This document shows, in pieces, positions 45,748 through 54,045 of a stretch of 64,000 nucleotides of DNA; position 1 is the first letter of the stretch; the number at the start of each line of letters is the position of its first letter. Source of the DNA: Lachnospiraceae bacterium (lineage in GTDB: Bacteria; Bacillota; Clostridia; Lachnospirales; Lachnospiraceae); contig SVFF01000001.1 of the NCBI GenBank assembly GCA_015057005.1, positions 124,001 through 188,000 on the forward strand, written 5' to 3'. The position numbers and the translations under genes are program-made. Under the pieces are notes generated by a model. That model worked only from the letters and a program-made list of their open reading frames with translations, had not been told where the DNA came from and made no database searches.

Positions 45748-46542
45748 CTACCGCTCCTTCCATCCGTCAGCCACCAGACTGAAGCCCAGCACCAAAATTA
45801 CAATGGTCAGTCCGGGATACAACGCATAAAGGGGCTGGGAAAACAGAAAGGTCTGTGCCTCCGAAAGCATCCTGCCCAAGCTGGCGTCGGGGGGCTGCAC
45901 ACCGATTCCCAAATAACTCATTCCCGCCTCAGCCAATACCGCATTGTTGAAACCGATCATCACTGTAGGGATCAGCACCGGCAAAATATTGGGCAGAATA
46001 TGCACGAACATGGTCCGCAGATGTCCGCAGCCAATGATGCGGGCATTTTTCACATAATCCATTTCTCTCTGTTTTAAGTACTCACTGCGTACCACCCTGG
46101 CAAAACTGGGCACAAAGGCGATTCCCAAAGCAATGATCACCTGGTACTTACCGCTTCCCAAAAGACTGATCACCACCAGCGCCATCAGGATGCTGGGAAA
46201 TGCAAACAACGCATCGATCACCCGCATCATCACTTCGTCAAACCATCCACCGAAATACCCGGTGAATGCACCGATCAGGATACCTGCGCCTGCGCCGATT
46301 CCCACCGTGCCCAAAGCTACAAACAAGGTAGTCCTTGCGCCTACCATCACACGGCTGAAAATATCTCTTCCGTAATTATCACATCCGAAGGGGTGCGCCC
46401 AGGAGCTCCCTGCGTGTTTCAGATCAATATTCATGGCATCCGGATCATAAGGCAGCCAAAAGATACCCACAATGATCAGCAACAACACAGCGCCTGCCAG
46501 GATCCCGCCAATGATCAGATTCAGATTCTTCTTTTTCTTCAT
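45748..46542 (-). CDS. Oligopeptide ABC transporter permease (DppC type)
   Basis: The 264-residue permease has LIIGGILAGAVLLLIIVGIF, the DppC-type periplasmic segment HPFGCDNYGRDIFSRVMVGA, several further membrane helices and the EAA-type loop REMDYVKNARIIGCGHLRTM. The frame extends to 46578, but GGAGG lies before the ATG at 46542. That start overlaps the dppB stop by four bases (ATGA), so translational coupling is likely. Confidence 0.92.
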   Translation of the reverse strand: MKKKKNLNLIIGGILAGAVLLLIIVGIFWLPYDPDAMNIDLKHAGSSWAHPFGCDNYGRDIFSRVMVGARTTLFVALGTVGIGAGAGILIGAFTGYFGGWFDEVMMRVIDALFAFPSILMALVVISLLGSGKYQVIIALGIAFVPSFARVVRSEYLKQREMDYVKNARIIGCGHLRTMFVHILPNILPVLIPTVMIGFNNAVLAEAGMSYLGIGVQPPDASLGRMLSEAQTFLFSQPLYALYPGLTIVILVLGFSLVADGWKER

Positions 46543-47489
46543 GACGCTTCCTCCAGACGGATGCGGGGATCCACCCACTGATACACCAGATCCACCAGAC
46601 CGTTAATGATGATCACAGCCCCTGCCAGACAGACAATGATCGCCATGACCACCGGATAATCACGGTTGGATATGGAAGTCAAAAGGATCCGTCCAATTCC
46701 CGGGATACCAAACACCTGCTCCACCACAATACTTCCCGCAATAATATCCGTAAAGGTCATTCCCAGGAATGTGATAATGGGCAGCATGGCATTCTTCAGG
46801 ATATGCTTATAGAGCACATTGGTGGTATTGTTGCCCCTGCTGTAAGCAGTCCGCACGTAATCCTTATTTTTCTCACCAAGCAGGCCGCTTCTCAGAAGCT
46901 TTACCGTCATCGCCACCTTAGGCAATGCAATGGCAATGGACGGGAAGATCATGTACCCCAAAAAGCCTGCAACACTGGTGGTGTAGGACACGTACCCTCC
47001 GGGCATGAACAATTTAAGAATAATACCGAACAGCAGCGTGATCAAAATACCGGAAAAGAATGCCGGTATGGCCATGATCACCTGGTTCAGCGCATATATG
47101 ATCCGATCTATGATACTTCCCTCATGCTTTGTGGTATACAGTCCGATCGGCATAGCCAGACCGATTATCATAAGCATGGACATCACGCTCATAGTCACCG
47201 TTATAGGCACCTTATCCACCAGCAGTTCGCTGACGGGAATCTCGTAGCTGTAGGATTTGCCCATATCACCCTTGACAAAGGACCATAGCCAATCTCCGTA
47301 TCTAACAAAGAAAGGTCTGTCAAGTCCCATCTCTTTTCTCAGTGCCTCCACCATTTCCGGCGTAGCCTCGGTGCCCAGCTTGGATAACGCCGGGTCTCCG
47401 GGAATCACCGAAAAACACAGGAAGACCAGAAAAGAGACCAACAGAAGCGTAATGCACATTGTCACGATTTTTTTCCCAACGTACTTCAC
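46539..47489 (-). CDS. Oligopeptide ABC transporter permease (DppB type)
   Basis: The 316-residue permease begins MKYVGKKIVTMCITLLLVSF, then IPGDPALSKLGTEATPEMVE, as is usual for DppB/OppB, with LRSGLLGEKNKDYVRTAYSR as the EAA region and EQVFGIPGIGRILLTSISNR. It pairs with the DppC-type permease by an overlapping stop/start. A 154-base nested structure separates it from the binding-protein gene upstream. Confidence 0.93.
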   Translation of the reverse strand: MKYVGKKIVTMCITLLLVSFLVFLCFSVIPGDPALSKLGTEATPEMVEALRKEMGLDRPFFVRYGDWLWSFVKGDMGKSYSYEIPVSELLVDKVPITVTMSVMSMLMIIGLAMPIGLYTTKHEGSIIDRIIYALNQVIMAIPAFFSGILITLLFGIILKLFMPGGYVSYTTSVAGFLGYMIFPSIAIALPKVAMTVKLLRSGLLGEKNKDYVRTAYSRGNNTTNVLYKHILKNAMLPIITFLGMTFTDIIAGSIVVEQVFGIPGIGRILLTSISNRDYPVVMAIIVCLAGAVIIINGLVDLVYQWVDPRIRLEEAS

Positions 47490-47522
47490 CTGAGGTCTCC
47501 TCTCTATTATTATTCTACATTA

Positions 47523-47676
47523 GTAACTATTCAGCACCCCATTCGCAAAACCGCATCTGCGATGCTTTCCTTTTGCTCATGCGGTTACTTCGCCATGTAA
47601 ATATATGAAAACAGCCCTTTGTAAGCAAGCTTACACGGTCTTTATTTCATATATTTGCATGGTTCTGAATAGTTAC
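47523..47676 (-). other. Nested inverted repeats between dppA-like and dppB-like genes
   Basis: Outer arms GTAACTATTCAG (47523-47534) and CTGAATAGTTAC (47665-47676) are perfect. Inside are a second pair (ATG-n-AAATATATGAAA with TTTCATATATTT-n-CAT), a central TGTAAGC/GCTTACA stem and ACCGCAT/ATGCGGT. The whole gap between binding protein and permease folds. It probably limits read-through or protects the upstream mRNA. Confidence 0.7.
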
Positions 47677-47678
47677 AT

Positions 47679-49187
47679 TTATTCTACAATATACAACTTG
47701 GAGTAATCCTGCACATACAGAGGATAGAACTCATAGCCTGCATATTTTTTGTTGATTGCTACAAACTCCGCCATATCCTGAATATACACATTGGCTGCAG
47801 TCTCAGTCAGGATCTGCTGACACTCTTTATAAGCCGCTGTGCGCTCTGCCTCATCAATGGAGCTTTCCGCCCTTGCATAAGCGGCATCATATTCCGGATT
47901 GTTGTAATTGATAAAGTTCTTGGAATTGTCGGTATTGAAACGAAGCAGCATGGCGCTGGCAGTCACAGTAGAGGCATCCAGACCTACCACAGTAGCTTCG
48001 AATTTTCTGCCTGCATATACCTCACTGACCCAGGTCTCCCATTCGATCAGTTCAATCTCTGCTTTCACATTGATGGCCTTCAATTCTTCCGCGATAACCT
48101 GTGCCGCCTCTATATGCGGACCGTAATTGGAAGGCACCTGGACGGTAAAGGAAAATCCGTCGGGGTAACCGGCCTCTGTCAGCAAAGCTTTTGCTTTCTC
48201 AATATCCTTGGTGTAATAATCAGCCAGCTCAGGCATATAATATTTGCCAAAAGCCGGGAACATGGAACTGCCGATGGGCGTACCGTGTCCGTCGGAGGTC
48301 ATATCCAGAATATACTGTTTATCAATGGCATAACAGAGAGCCTGGCGCACTCTTTCGTCGTTGAAGGGCTCTGCCGCATTGTTAAGATATAGGGCCTGCA
48401 CCAGATTCATGGTGCCCTCCAGCACTTCAAAATCATTGCTCAACTGGGATACCTGCGTGGCAGTCAGTCTTGCAAACATGTCAATGGCTCCGCCGTTCAG
48501 ATTCATAACGATGGAATCCACATTGGCAGTAACCTTTAAAATAATCCGCTCAATATGTGCCCCCTGGCCCCAATATTCCTCAAACTTCTCCATAATGAAA
48601 CTCTCCTGAGGGGAATGGGACACAAACTTATAAGGGCCGGTACCGATTGCCACCTTGTCGGGATCATCGTTGGACGCCGGAATGATGGCTGTATCCATGG
48701 AAGCCAGGAAATCAGCGTTGGGCTCCTTTAATTTAATTTCAATGGTGGTCTCATCAAGCACATTCACGCTCTCAATATTGGTAAACGCCGCCACAAGGGT
48801 GGACGCTTCCGGATCTGCGCAGCGCTCAATGGAATACTTTACATCCTCTACGGTAACAGTGCTTCCGTCGTGAAATTTCACGCCTTCTCTAAGGATAAAA
48901 GTAAAAGTTTTTTTGTCGTCTGATACGTCGTAATCGCTGGCTATTGCAGGGTTTAAATTACCATCGCTGTCCGGTTTCACCAGACCTTCATACATGTTGA
49001 AAAATACCTCTTCAGTTCCTGCCGCTACTGCTTTGTGTGGGTCAAGACTGTCCTCAATATCCTGAGGTATTCCGATCGTAATCTGAGATTCGGTACTCTC
49101 ACCCTGCCTCCTGCCTGCACATCCTGTCAGTGCAAGGGCCAGTGACAACACAACCATCAGAAGAACCTTCGCTCTTTTCTGTCTCAT
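47679..49187 (-). CDS. Oligopeptide ABC transporter solute-binding lipoprotein
   Basis: The 502-residue lipoprotein has a signal with lipobox LTGC and the SBP family 5 pattern: QITIGIPQDIEDSLDPHKAV, FHDGSTVTVEDVKYSIERCA, AEPFNDERVRQALCYAIDKQ and NPEYDAAYARAESSIDEAER. It captures peptides for the permeases and fused ATPase downstream. The ATG at 49187 has AAAGGAA six bases ahead; the longer frame to 49259 is unlikely. A near-consensus promoter lies about 105-130 bases upstream. Confidence 0.94.
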   Translation of the reverse strand: MRQKRAKVLLMVVLSLALALTGCAGRRQGESTESQITIGIPQDIEDSLDPHKAVAAGTEEVFFNMYEGLVKPDSDGNLNPAIASDYDVSDDKKTFTFILREGVKFHDGSTVTVEDVKYSIERCADPEASTLVAAFTNIESVNVLDETTIEIKLKEPNADFLASMDTAIIPASNDDPDKVAIGTGPYKFVSHSPQESFIMEKFEEYWGQGAHIERIILKVTANVDSIVMNLNGGAIDMFARLTATQVSQLSNDFEVLEGTMNLVQALYLNNAAEPFNDERVRQALCYAIDKQYILDMTSDGHGTPIGSSMFPAFGKYYMPELADYYTKDIEKAKALLTEAGYPDGFSFTVQVPSNYGPHIEAAQVIAEELKAINVKAEIELIEWETWVSEVYAGRKFEATVVGLDASTVTASAMLLRFNTDNSKNFINYNNPEYDAAYARAESSIDEAERTAAYKECQQILTETAANVYIQDMAEFVAINKKYAGYEFYPLYVQDYSKLYIVE

Positions 49188-49290
49188 TGTGTGTTCCTTT
49201 CTCATATAAACTGCTTCGGTTCTGTTTTCGAACCATTTCCGTTGGGGGTTCCCGGCCAAAACCGCAAACTCCCGCTTATGTTACAATGAC

Positions 49291-49319
49291 ATTTTAACCT
49301 AGGATATTCCAAATTGCAA
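49291..49319 (-). promoter_or_regulatory. Promoter of the oligopeptide ABC operon
   Basis: TTGCAA (49314-49319) and TAAAAT (49291-49296), 17 bases apart on the minus strand. Confidence 0.75.
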
Positions 49320-49513
49320 GAATTATGCTTTTTTGCGGCACTTTGTATACAATTTTATACACTTTCTTTTCGCAATTATTCTGCTCTTTACCGGTGAATA
49401 CGCCAGGCGATACACAAAAGGAGAATATTGTTCCATTAGCTGCAAACCTACTGCACCCGGCACCATTTTCCGGAATATAATAAAGAGACAGAAAACAACA
49501 ACCGGAGGCTGCC

Positions 49514-49765
49514 ATGTCCGTCTCTTCTCTTGATATTTTAAATTTGTCCCACTCCCTGAAGGATGTGTGCGAAGTAAACTGTGATACCTGCCCCGGGCTG
49601 ACCAACACCCTCCGCATCCTTTCCCAGATTTCACTGATAAAGGCACACCTGGAGTATGAGCGATCGCTGGAGCCCTGCGCTCCTTGTGCCGGAAAATCCT
49701 CAGAACCTTCGCCGGCACTCCCGGAAATCGAACTGCCTGATATACAAGCCATCATCGTCAAATGA
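49514..49765 (+). CDS. Small cysteine-containing hypothetical protein
   Basis: An 83-codon frame starts MSVSSLDILNLSHSLKDVCE and carries VNCDTCPG and EPCAPCAGK, two CxxC pairs that could bind metal. GGAGG lies six bases before the ATG, and TATAAT sits at 49476-49481, leaving a leader of about 25 bases. The gene is alone on the plus strand between leftward genes. No family was recognised. Confidence 0.5.
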   Translation: MSVSSLDILNLSHSLKDVCEVNCDTCPGLTNTLRILSQISLIKAHLEYERSLEPCAPCAGKSSEPSPALPEIELPDIQAIIVK

Positions 49766-49781
49766 ATACTCGACCTCTTAA

Positions 49782-50942
49782 TCAAAAGCCAAAGTACTGA
49801 TCAATTCCGTCGGCAATTCCCGCGGCGATCTTCCACTGATAATCCTCCGTGGCCATCAGCGCATCCTCCTCCGGGTTGGTCATGTAGCCCATCTCTACGA
49901 TGGTCACCGGCACCTGGCACCAGTTGATACCGCTCATGGTATCAGTCTCCCATACTTTCTGCCGCTTACAGCCGGTGGCTGCCACCATATTATCCAACAC
50001 ACAGACCGCCAGATCTTTGCTCTCCTGATAAAGGGCTCCGTTGTAAGGATTTGAGGCCGTCTGACAAAGGGTCATAGCACCGTGCACGGAAGCATTCTCT
50101 GAACCATTGGCATGAATGCGGATAAAAGCATCTGCCCCGGCATCATTGGCCACCTGGGCACGCTCCGCGTTGCTGATGTTCACATCATGATTAGTTCTTA
50201 CCATCAGCACTTCATAGCCTCTGGCCAAAAGTTCTTCTTCCAGCTTTAAGGACACTGCCAGGTTCAGTTCGTACTCTGCCCAGCCGCTGACACAGCCCGT
50301 GGTACCGCTGGATACCTTGGCTTTCATCTCAGAAGCCCCCGGTCCCACCGGCTCCTTCTCGCTATTGCCTTTGCCCTGATGCCCTGCGTCAATTACTACC
50401 AGAAAATCCTTGCTGCCTTCTGTTTTTTCCTTCAGATACTCACTGGCAACATAATAAACATAACCATCGATCAGGACTTTGCTCCACTGGCCATCATCCG
50501 AAATCACTCCCACTTCGTCCCTGCGCTGCAGAACCTTAAAAATCTCTGCCTCCAGTGAGGGGGCGGTACGCACACGGACACTGGTGGTGGCGTATTTAAG
50601 CACAGTGATGGCAGACGGGTCGGCGGTTTCCTGCTGTGGCGTTCCCGCTTCCTCTGTCTCTGTTGTCTCTTCTACTGTTTCTGACTTCTCTGTTGTTTCC
50701 TCTGCAGTTTGCGAAGTTTCATCTGTTTCTTCGGTTTCCTGCTCCTGAGATTCGGCAGTCTCCTCTGCCGCTGTTTCTTTGTTCTCTGATGTGTCCTCTG
50801 TCTCAGCTGTTTCCTTTGTCTCAGCTGTTTCCTGCGCAGTCGTAGTGTCCCGGGGATTTTCAGGCTTATCCTCCATATTTCCGCAAGCACCCAGCATGCA
50901 GCACATACATATGAGCAACAGTATATTTCTTATATATTTCAT
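49782..50942 (-). CDS. N-acetylmuramoyl-L-alanine amidase lipoprotein with SH3 domain
   Basis: The 386-residue lipoprotein (lipobox LGAC, Cys20) has a long Thr/Glu-rich linker of about 80 residues, an SH3b domain (TTSVRVRTAPSLEAEIFKV), and an Amidase_3 domain with zinc ligands in VVIDAGHQG (His about 188), EYELNL (Glu about 225) and RIHANG (His about 277), and the final VEMGYMTNPEE Glu. It cleaves the amide between MurNAc and L-Ala in wall peptide, from a membrane anchor. The low-complexity linker probably spans the wall. Confidence 0.95.
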   Translation of the reverse strand: MKYIRNILLLICMCCMLGACGNMEDKPENPRDTTTAQETAETKETAETEDTSENKETAAEETAESQEQETEETDETSQTAEETTEKSETVEETTETEEAGTPQQETADPSAITVLKYATTSVRVRTAPSLEAEIFKVLQRRDEVGVISDDGQWSKVLIDGYVYYVASEYLKEKTEGSKDFLVVIDAGHQGKGNSEKEPVGPGASEMKAKVSSGTTGCVSGWAEYELNLAVSLKLEEELLARGYEVLMVRTNHDVNISNAERAQVANDAGADAFIRIHANGSENASVHGAMTLCQTASNPYNGALYQESKDLAVCVLDNMVAATGCKRQKVWETDTMSGINWCQVPVTIVEMGYMTNPEEDALMATEDYQWKIAAGIADGIDQYFGF

Positions 50943-51072
50943 TTGTTTTCTTCCTTATCCACTGTGTATTTTCAGGTATTTTCCTGCCATCAAGTATACT
51001 CTATTTCCGGGCAAAAGTCACTTCCCAATTTTCCCCTCTAACCACCCATCTAATCACCTGCTATCGCTTGAA

Positions 51073-51108
51073 CACAAAAGCGGATGGCACGCCAAACGCA
51101 CCATCCGC
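51073..51108 (-). terminator. Terminator of azlCD
   Basis: GCGGATGG (51080-51087) and CCATCCGC (51101-51108) are perfect arms, followed on the minus strand by CTTTTGTG. Confidence 0.75.
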
Positions 51109-51223
51109 ATAATTCCCCCATCCCAGTGGAAGAAATCTTTAAGCTGAATATCCAGCGAAAATTCTTCCCGATGCTTCATCAAAAAGATCATGCAGCAAAA
51201 TAAAACGCGACTTGCCGGCAATT

Positions 51224-51529
51224 CTACACCAGAAACAGTTCCAAAATCAACACCACTGCACAGCAGGACACTGCCACCTGCAGCAGACTTGCACCGAACC
51301 AAGCTGCTGCCATGCCAATCAAAAGAGCCACCAGGCCCGCCAACGGACTCTGCGTTGCCTCGATAATGGCCGGGAAAGTCATCACCGCCAGGGTCACATA
51401 GGGCACGTAATACAAAAAAGACTGAATAAACTGATTTTTGATAGGTCTGCGGATCAGCGTCATAGGTAATACCCGCACTGCGTAGCTTACCACTGCCATC
51501 ACTAATATGTATATGTATGTATTTATCAT
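51224..51529 (-). CDS. azlD: AzlD-family branched-chain amino acid exporter subunit
   Basis: The 101-residue protein has three or four hydrophobic segments (YIYILVMAVVSYAVRVLPMT, VPYVTLAVMTFPAIIEA, SPLAGLVALLIGMAAAWFGA) and the AzlD starting pattern RVLPMTLIRRPI. AzlC and AzlD together form a branched-chain amino acid exporter. AAAGGAAA lies before the ATG. It is separated from azlC by about 70 bases. Confidence 0.9.
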   Translation of the reverse strand: MINTYIYILVMAVVSYAVRVLPMTLIRRPIKNQFIQSFLYYVPYVTLAVMTFPAIIEATQSPLAGLVALLIGMAAAWFGASLLQVAVSCCAVVLILELFLV

Positions 51530-51600
51530 TTGCTTTTCCTTTCATACTTTCCAAATGCCTGCTCATTTGGAAATTCATCATTCCCCACTCGGACGCGTGC

Positions 51601-52368
51601 TTAGCCTTCCTTCTCCCGGTTACAATCATTACCGGGAACCGGGAACAAAAGTGCTGCCGCTGCCGATATCACCACTGTCAGAATAATAGTCCTTGTACCG
51701 CTGGAAATATCCGAAATCACCGGCAGATAAGAGGCTGCGTAGCTGGCCACAAAGCAGAGCACGATCAGTCCTGCAATAATTTTACTCTTGCGGGCAGGAG
51801 GAATGATCACCGCCAGGAACATGCCATACAGTGCAACGCTGAGCGCACTTACCAGGCGGAGAGGCATCAGATTACCCGCCATCACACCAAGGGCCGTACC
51901 GATGGACCAAAGGGGAAAAGCCACCACCACAGCACCGTAGCTGTAATAAGGATTCAAATACCCCGGTTTTCCTATAGAGATACCGAACACCTCATCCGTA
52001 ATGGTATAAGACATCAGCATGCGGTGATACCATGGCGTATCCTGTGCCAGCCGCTGGCTCATGGCACAGCTCATGAGAATATATCTGGCATTGGCAATAA
52101 ATGTGATCACCGCAATCTCAACCAAAGTCGCTCCCGCTGCAATCTGCGTAAATCCTGCATATTCACCGGCAGATGCCACACAGAGTATACTTGCCAGAAA
52201 CCCCTGAAAAGCATTTAAGCCCGCATTTCTTGCCGCTATGCCCAGGGAAAAAGACACTGCCAGGTAACCCAAACCGATGGGAATGCCTCCCTTCATGCCT
52301 TCTATGAAAACCTCTTTGCTTTTTGCCATTGTATATGTAAACTGCTTTTGCGTATTGTTCTTGGCCAT
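51601..52368 (-). CDS. azlC: AzlC-family branched-chain amino acid exporter
   Basis: The 255-residue protein has the AzlC pattern EGMKGGIPIGLGYLAVSFSL, ASAGEYAGFTQIAAGATLVE, ANARYILMSCAMSQRL and ISIGKPGYLNPYYSYGAVVV, with about eight hydrophobic segments. A frame 36 codons longer exists, but GAGGTGG lies six bases before the ATG at 52368. A terminator separates it from the amino-acid ABC operon upstream, so azlCD probably has its own promoter. Confidence 0.92.
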   Translation of the reverse strand: MAKNNTQKQFTYTMAKSKEVFIEGMKGGIPIGLGYLAVSFSLGIAARNAGLNAFQGFLASILCVASAGEYAGFTQIAAGATLVEIAVITFIANARYILMSCAMSQRLAQDTPWYHRMLMSYTITDEVFGISIGKPGYLNPYYSYGAVVVAFPLWSIGTALGVMAGNLMPLRLVSALSVALYGMFLAVIIPPARKSKIIAGLIVLCFVASYAASYLPVISDISSGTRTIILTVVISAAAALLFPVPGNDCNREKEG

Positions 52369-52430
52369 ATTCCGCCACCTCTTTCGTCTGATTTTTACAT
52401 CATACAACTTTTTCCCGGCGAAGTAAAGCG

Positions 52431-52463
52431 CAAAAAAGGAGACACGGCCAAAAACCGGTCTCC
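52431..52463 (-). terminator. Terminator of the amino-acid ABC operon
   Basis: GGAGAC-CGG (52438-52447, one bulge) with CCG-GTCTCC (52455-52463), followed on the minus strand by six Ts. Confidence 0.85.
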
Positions 52464-52483
52464 TGTCTGATTTCACAACATTC

Positions 52484-53275
52484 TTATAAATTCTCCTGGG
52501 AATATCTGGCCAGGAACTGTCTGGTACGCTCCTCCTTGGGATGGTCGATCACCTCATGAGGATCTCCCTGCTCCACGATCACGCCGTTGTCCATAAAGAT
52601 GATCTGGTCTGCCACATCTCGGGCAAAAGCCATCTCATGGGTTACAATGATCATGGTGGTCTTCTGGTCTGCCAGACCGCGGATCACCTTGAGCACTTCT
52701 CCGGTAAGTTCAGGATCCAGAGCTGAGGTGGGTTCGTCAAAGCACAAAATGTCAGGCTTTAAGGCCAGTGCTCTGGCGATGGCCACACGCTGCTGCTGAC
52801 CGCCGGAAAGCTGGTGAGGATAATGGTTCTGACGCTGGGACAGGCCCATCTGATCCAGAAGCTCCTTTCCATGCTGTTCAATCTCTGCGAATATCTCTTT
52901 CTTGTGCTGCTTAAAATCAGGTCTCTCCTGAGCCAAAAGTTTTTCCGCCAAAGTCACATTTTCCAATGCGGTGTACTGAGGGAACAGGTTAAAGGACTGG
53001 AACACCATTCCAAAGTGCAGTCTCTTCTTGCGCAGATTCTTTTCCCAATCATCCACAGAAGCAGAAGCATCGAATAGAGTCTTGTCTTTTACGGTAATAC
53101 TTCCTCCATCCGGTTTCTCCAGGAAATTCAGACAGCGGAGCAATGTAGTCTTGCCGGAACCTGAGGAACCGATAATAGCCAAGGCGTTGCCTTCCTCCAG
53201 GGAAAAGCTCACATCCTTAAGTACACTTACGCTGCCGAAATGCTTTTCAATATTTTTTACTTCCAAAATTGCCAT
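52484..53275 (-). CDS. Polar amino acid ABC transporter ATPase
   Basis: The 263-residue ATPase has Walker A GSSGSGKTTLLRC, signature LSGGQQQRVAIARAL, Walker B ILCFDEPTSALDPEL and the switch His (VTHEMAFARDVAD). This is the GlnQ type that powers polar amino-acid import. It is the last gene of an operon with the permease (12-base gap) and the permuted binding protein. Confidence 0.94.
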   Translation of the reverse strand: MAILEVKNIEKHFGSVSVLKDVSFSLEEGNALAIIGSSGSGKTTLLRCLNFLEKPDGGSITVKDKTLFDASASVDDWEKNLRKKRLHFGMVFQSFNLFPQYTALENVTLAEKLLAQERPDFKQHKKEIFAEIEQHGKELLDQMGLSQRQNHYPHQLSGGQQQRVAIARALALKPDILCFDEPTSALDPELTGEVLKVIRGLADQKTTMIIVTHEMAFARDVADQIIFMDNGVIVEQGDPHEVIDHPKEERTRQFLARYSQENL

Positions 53276-53286
53276 GGCAGCTCTCC

Positions 53287-53943
53287 TTATCTGAAATAAT
53301 CCAGCTTGCGCTCGATGTAGTTAAACAACAGTGTCAAAATACCTACAAACAGCAGATAGAACACGCCGGTGTAGAATAAAGGCCAGGTAAGTCCGTCAGA
53401 CTTCATGAACGAATATCCTGCAAAAGTCAGCTCGTAAGCTGCGATAATACGTGCCAGAGAGGTATCCTTTACCAATGTGATAATTTCATTAGACATGGGC
53501 GGCACTACTCTCTTGATCATCTGCAGCAGTGTAACCTTAAAGAAAATCTGTTTCTTGGTCATGCCCAGCACCTGACCGGCTTCTCTCTGACCGGCAGGTA
53601 CGCTCTCGATACCTCCACGGAAAATAACCGAGAAATAGCAGGCATAGTTGAAGGAAAATGCTACCACAGTGGCCAGCAGCCGGCCGGCCTCATCACCGCT
53701 CCAGATATTGTGGCCCAGCCACAGACCGGGGCCATAAAAAATAATGATCAGCTGAAGCATCAGAGGCGTACCCCGGACGATCCAGACAATAATCTGCATC
53801 AGCCCCTTTAAGGGTTTCCATTTGCTCATGGACGCGAAAGCAAACACCAGGCCTAAGGGCAGTGATACCACCAATGTCCATAAAAATATTTGAAATGTAG
53901 TCCACAGCCCGCCAAGCAGTGATTGTGTGACAGTCCAAAACAT
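53287..53943 (-). CDS. Polar amino acid ABC transporter permease
   Basis: The 218-residue permease has SLLGGLWTTFQIFLWTLVVS at the N-terminus, VRGTPLMLQLIIIFYG and the EAA region GIESVPAGQREAGQVLGMTK with PPMSNEIITLVKDTSL. It is of the HisM/GlnP type. It probably works as a homodimer with the ATPase downstream and the upstream binding protein. Confidence 0.94.
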   Translation of the reverse strand: MFWTVTQSLLGGLWTTFQIFLWTLVVSLPLGLVFAFASMSKWKPLKGLMQIIVWIVRGTPLMLQLIIIFYGPGLWLGHNIWSGDEAGRLLATVVAFSFNYACYFSVIFRGGIESVPAGQREAGQVLGMTKKQIFFKVTLLQMIKRVVPPMSNEIITLVKDTSLARIIAAYELTFAGYSFMKSDGLTWPLFYTGVFYLLFVGILTLLFNYIERKLDYFR

Positions 53944-53963
53944 CTTCTTTCTCCTTTAAAAAC

Positions 53964-53989
53964 GAAAAGGGCTATCGCCAGCCCTTTTC
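53964..53989 (-). terminator. Stem-loop between the binding-protein and permease genes
   Basis: GAAAAGGGCT (53964-53973) and AGCCCTTTTC (53980-53989) are perfect arms followed on the minus strand by GTTTTTAAAGG. It probably limits read-through into the permease. Confidence 0.75.
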
Positions 53990-54045
53990 AGCTATTATCT
54001 GAATCTTTCTTTTTCAGGTCTTTTGTTTTATTTCCTGCGCAGACA

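Noticed and set aside
51054..51629. Minus-strand frame of 191 codons over azlD
   Set aside because: It lies in another frame on the same strand as azlD and has no domain. azlD itself matches its family.
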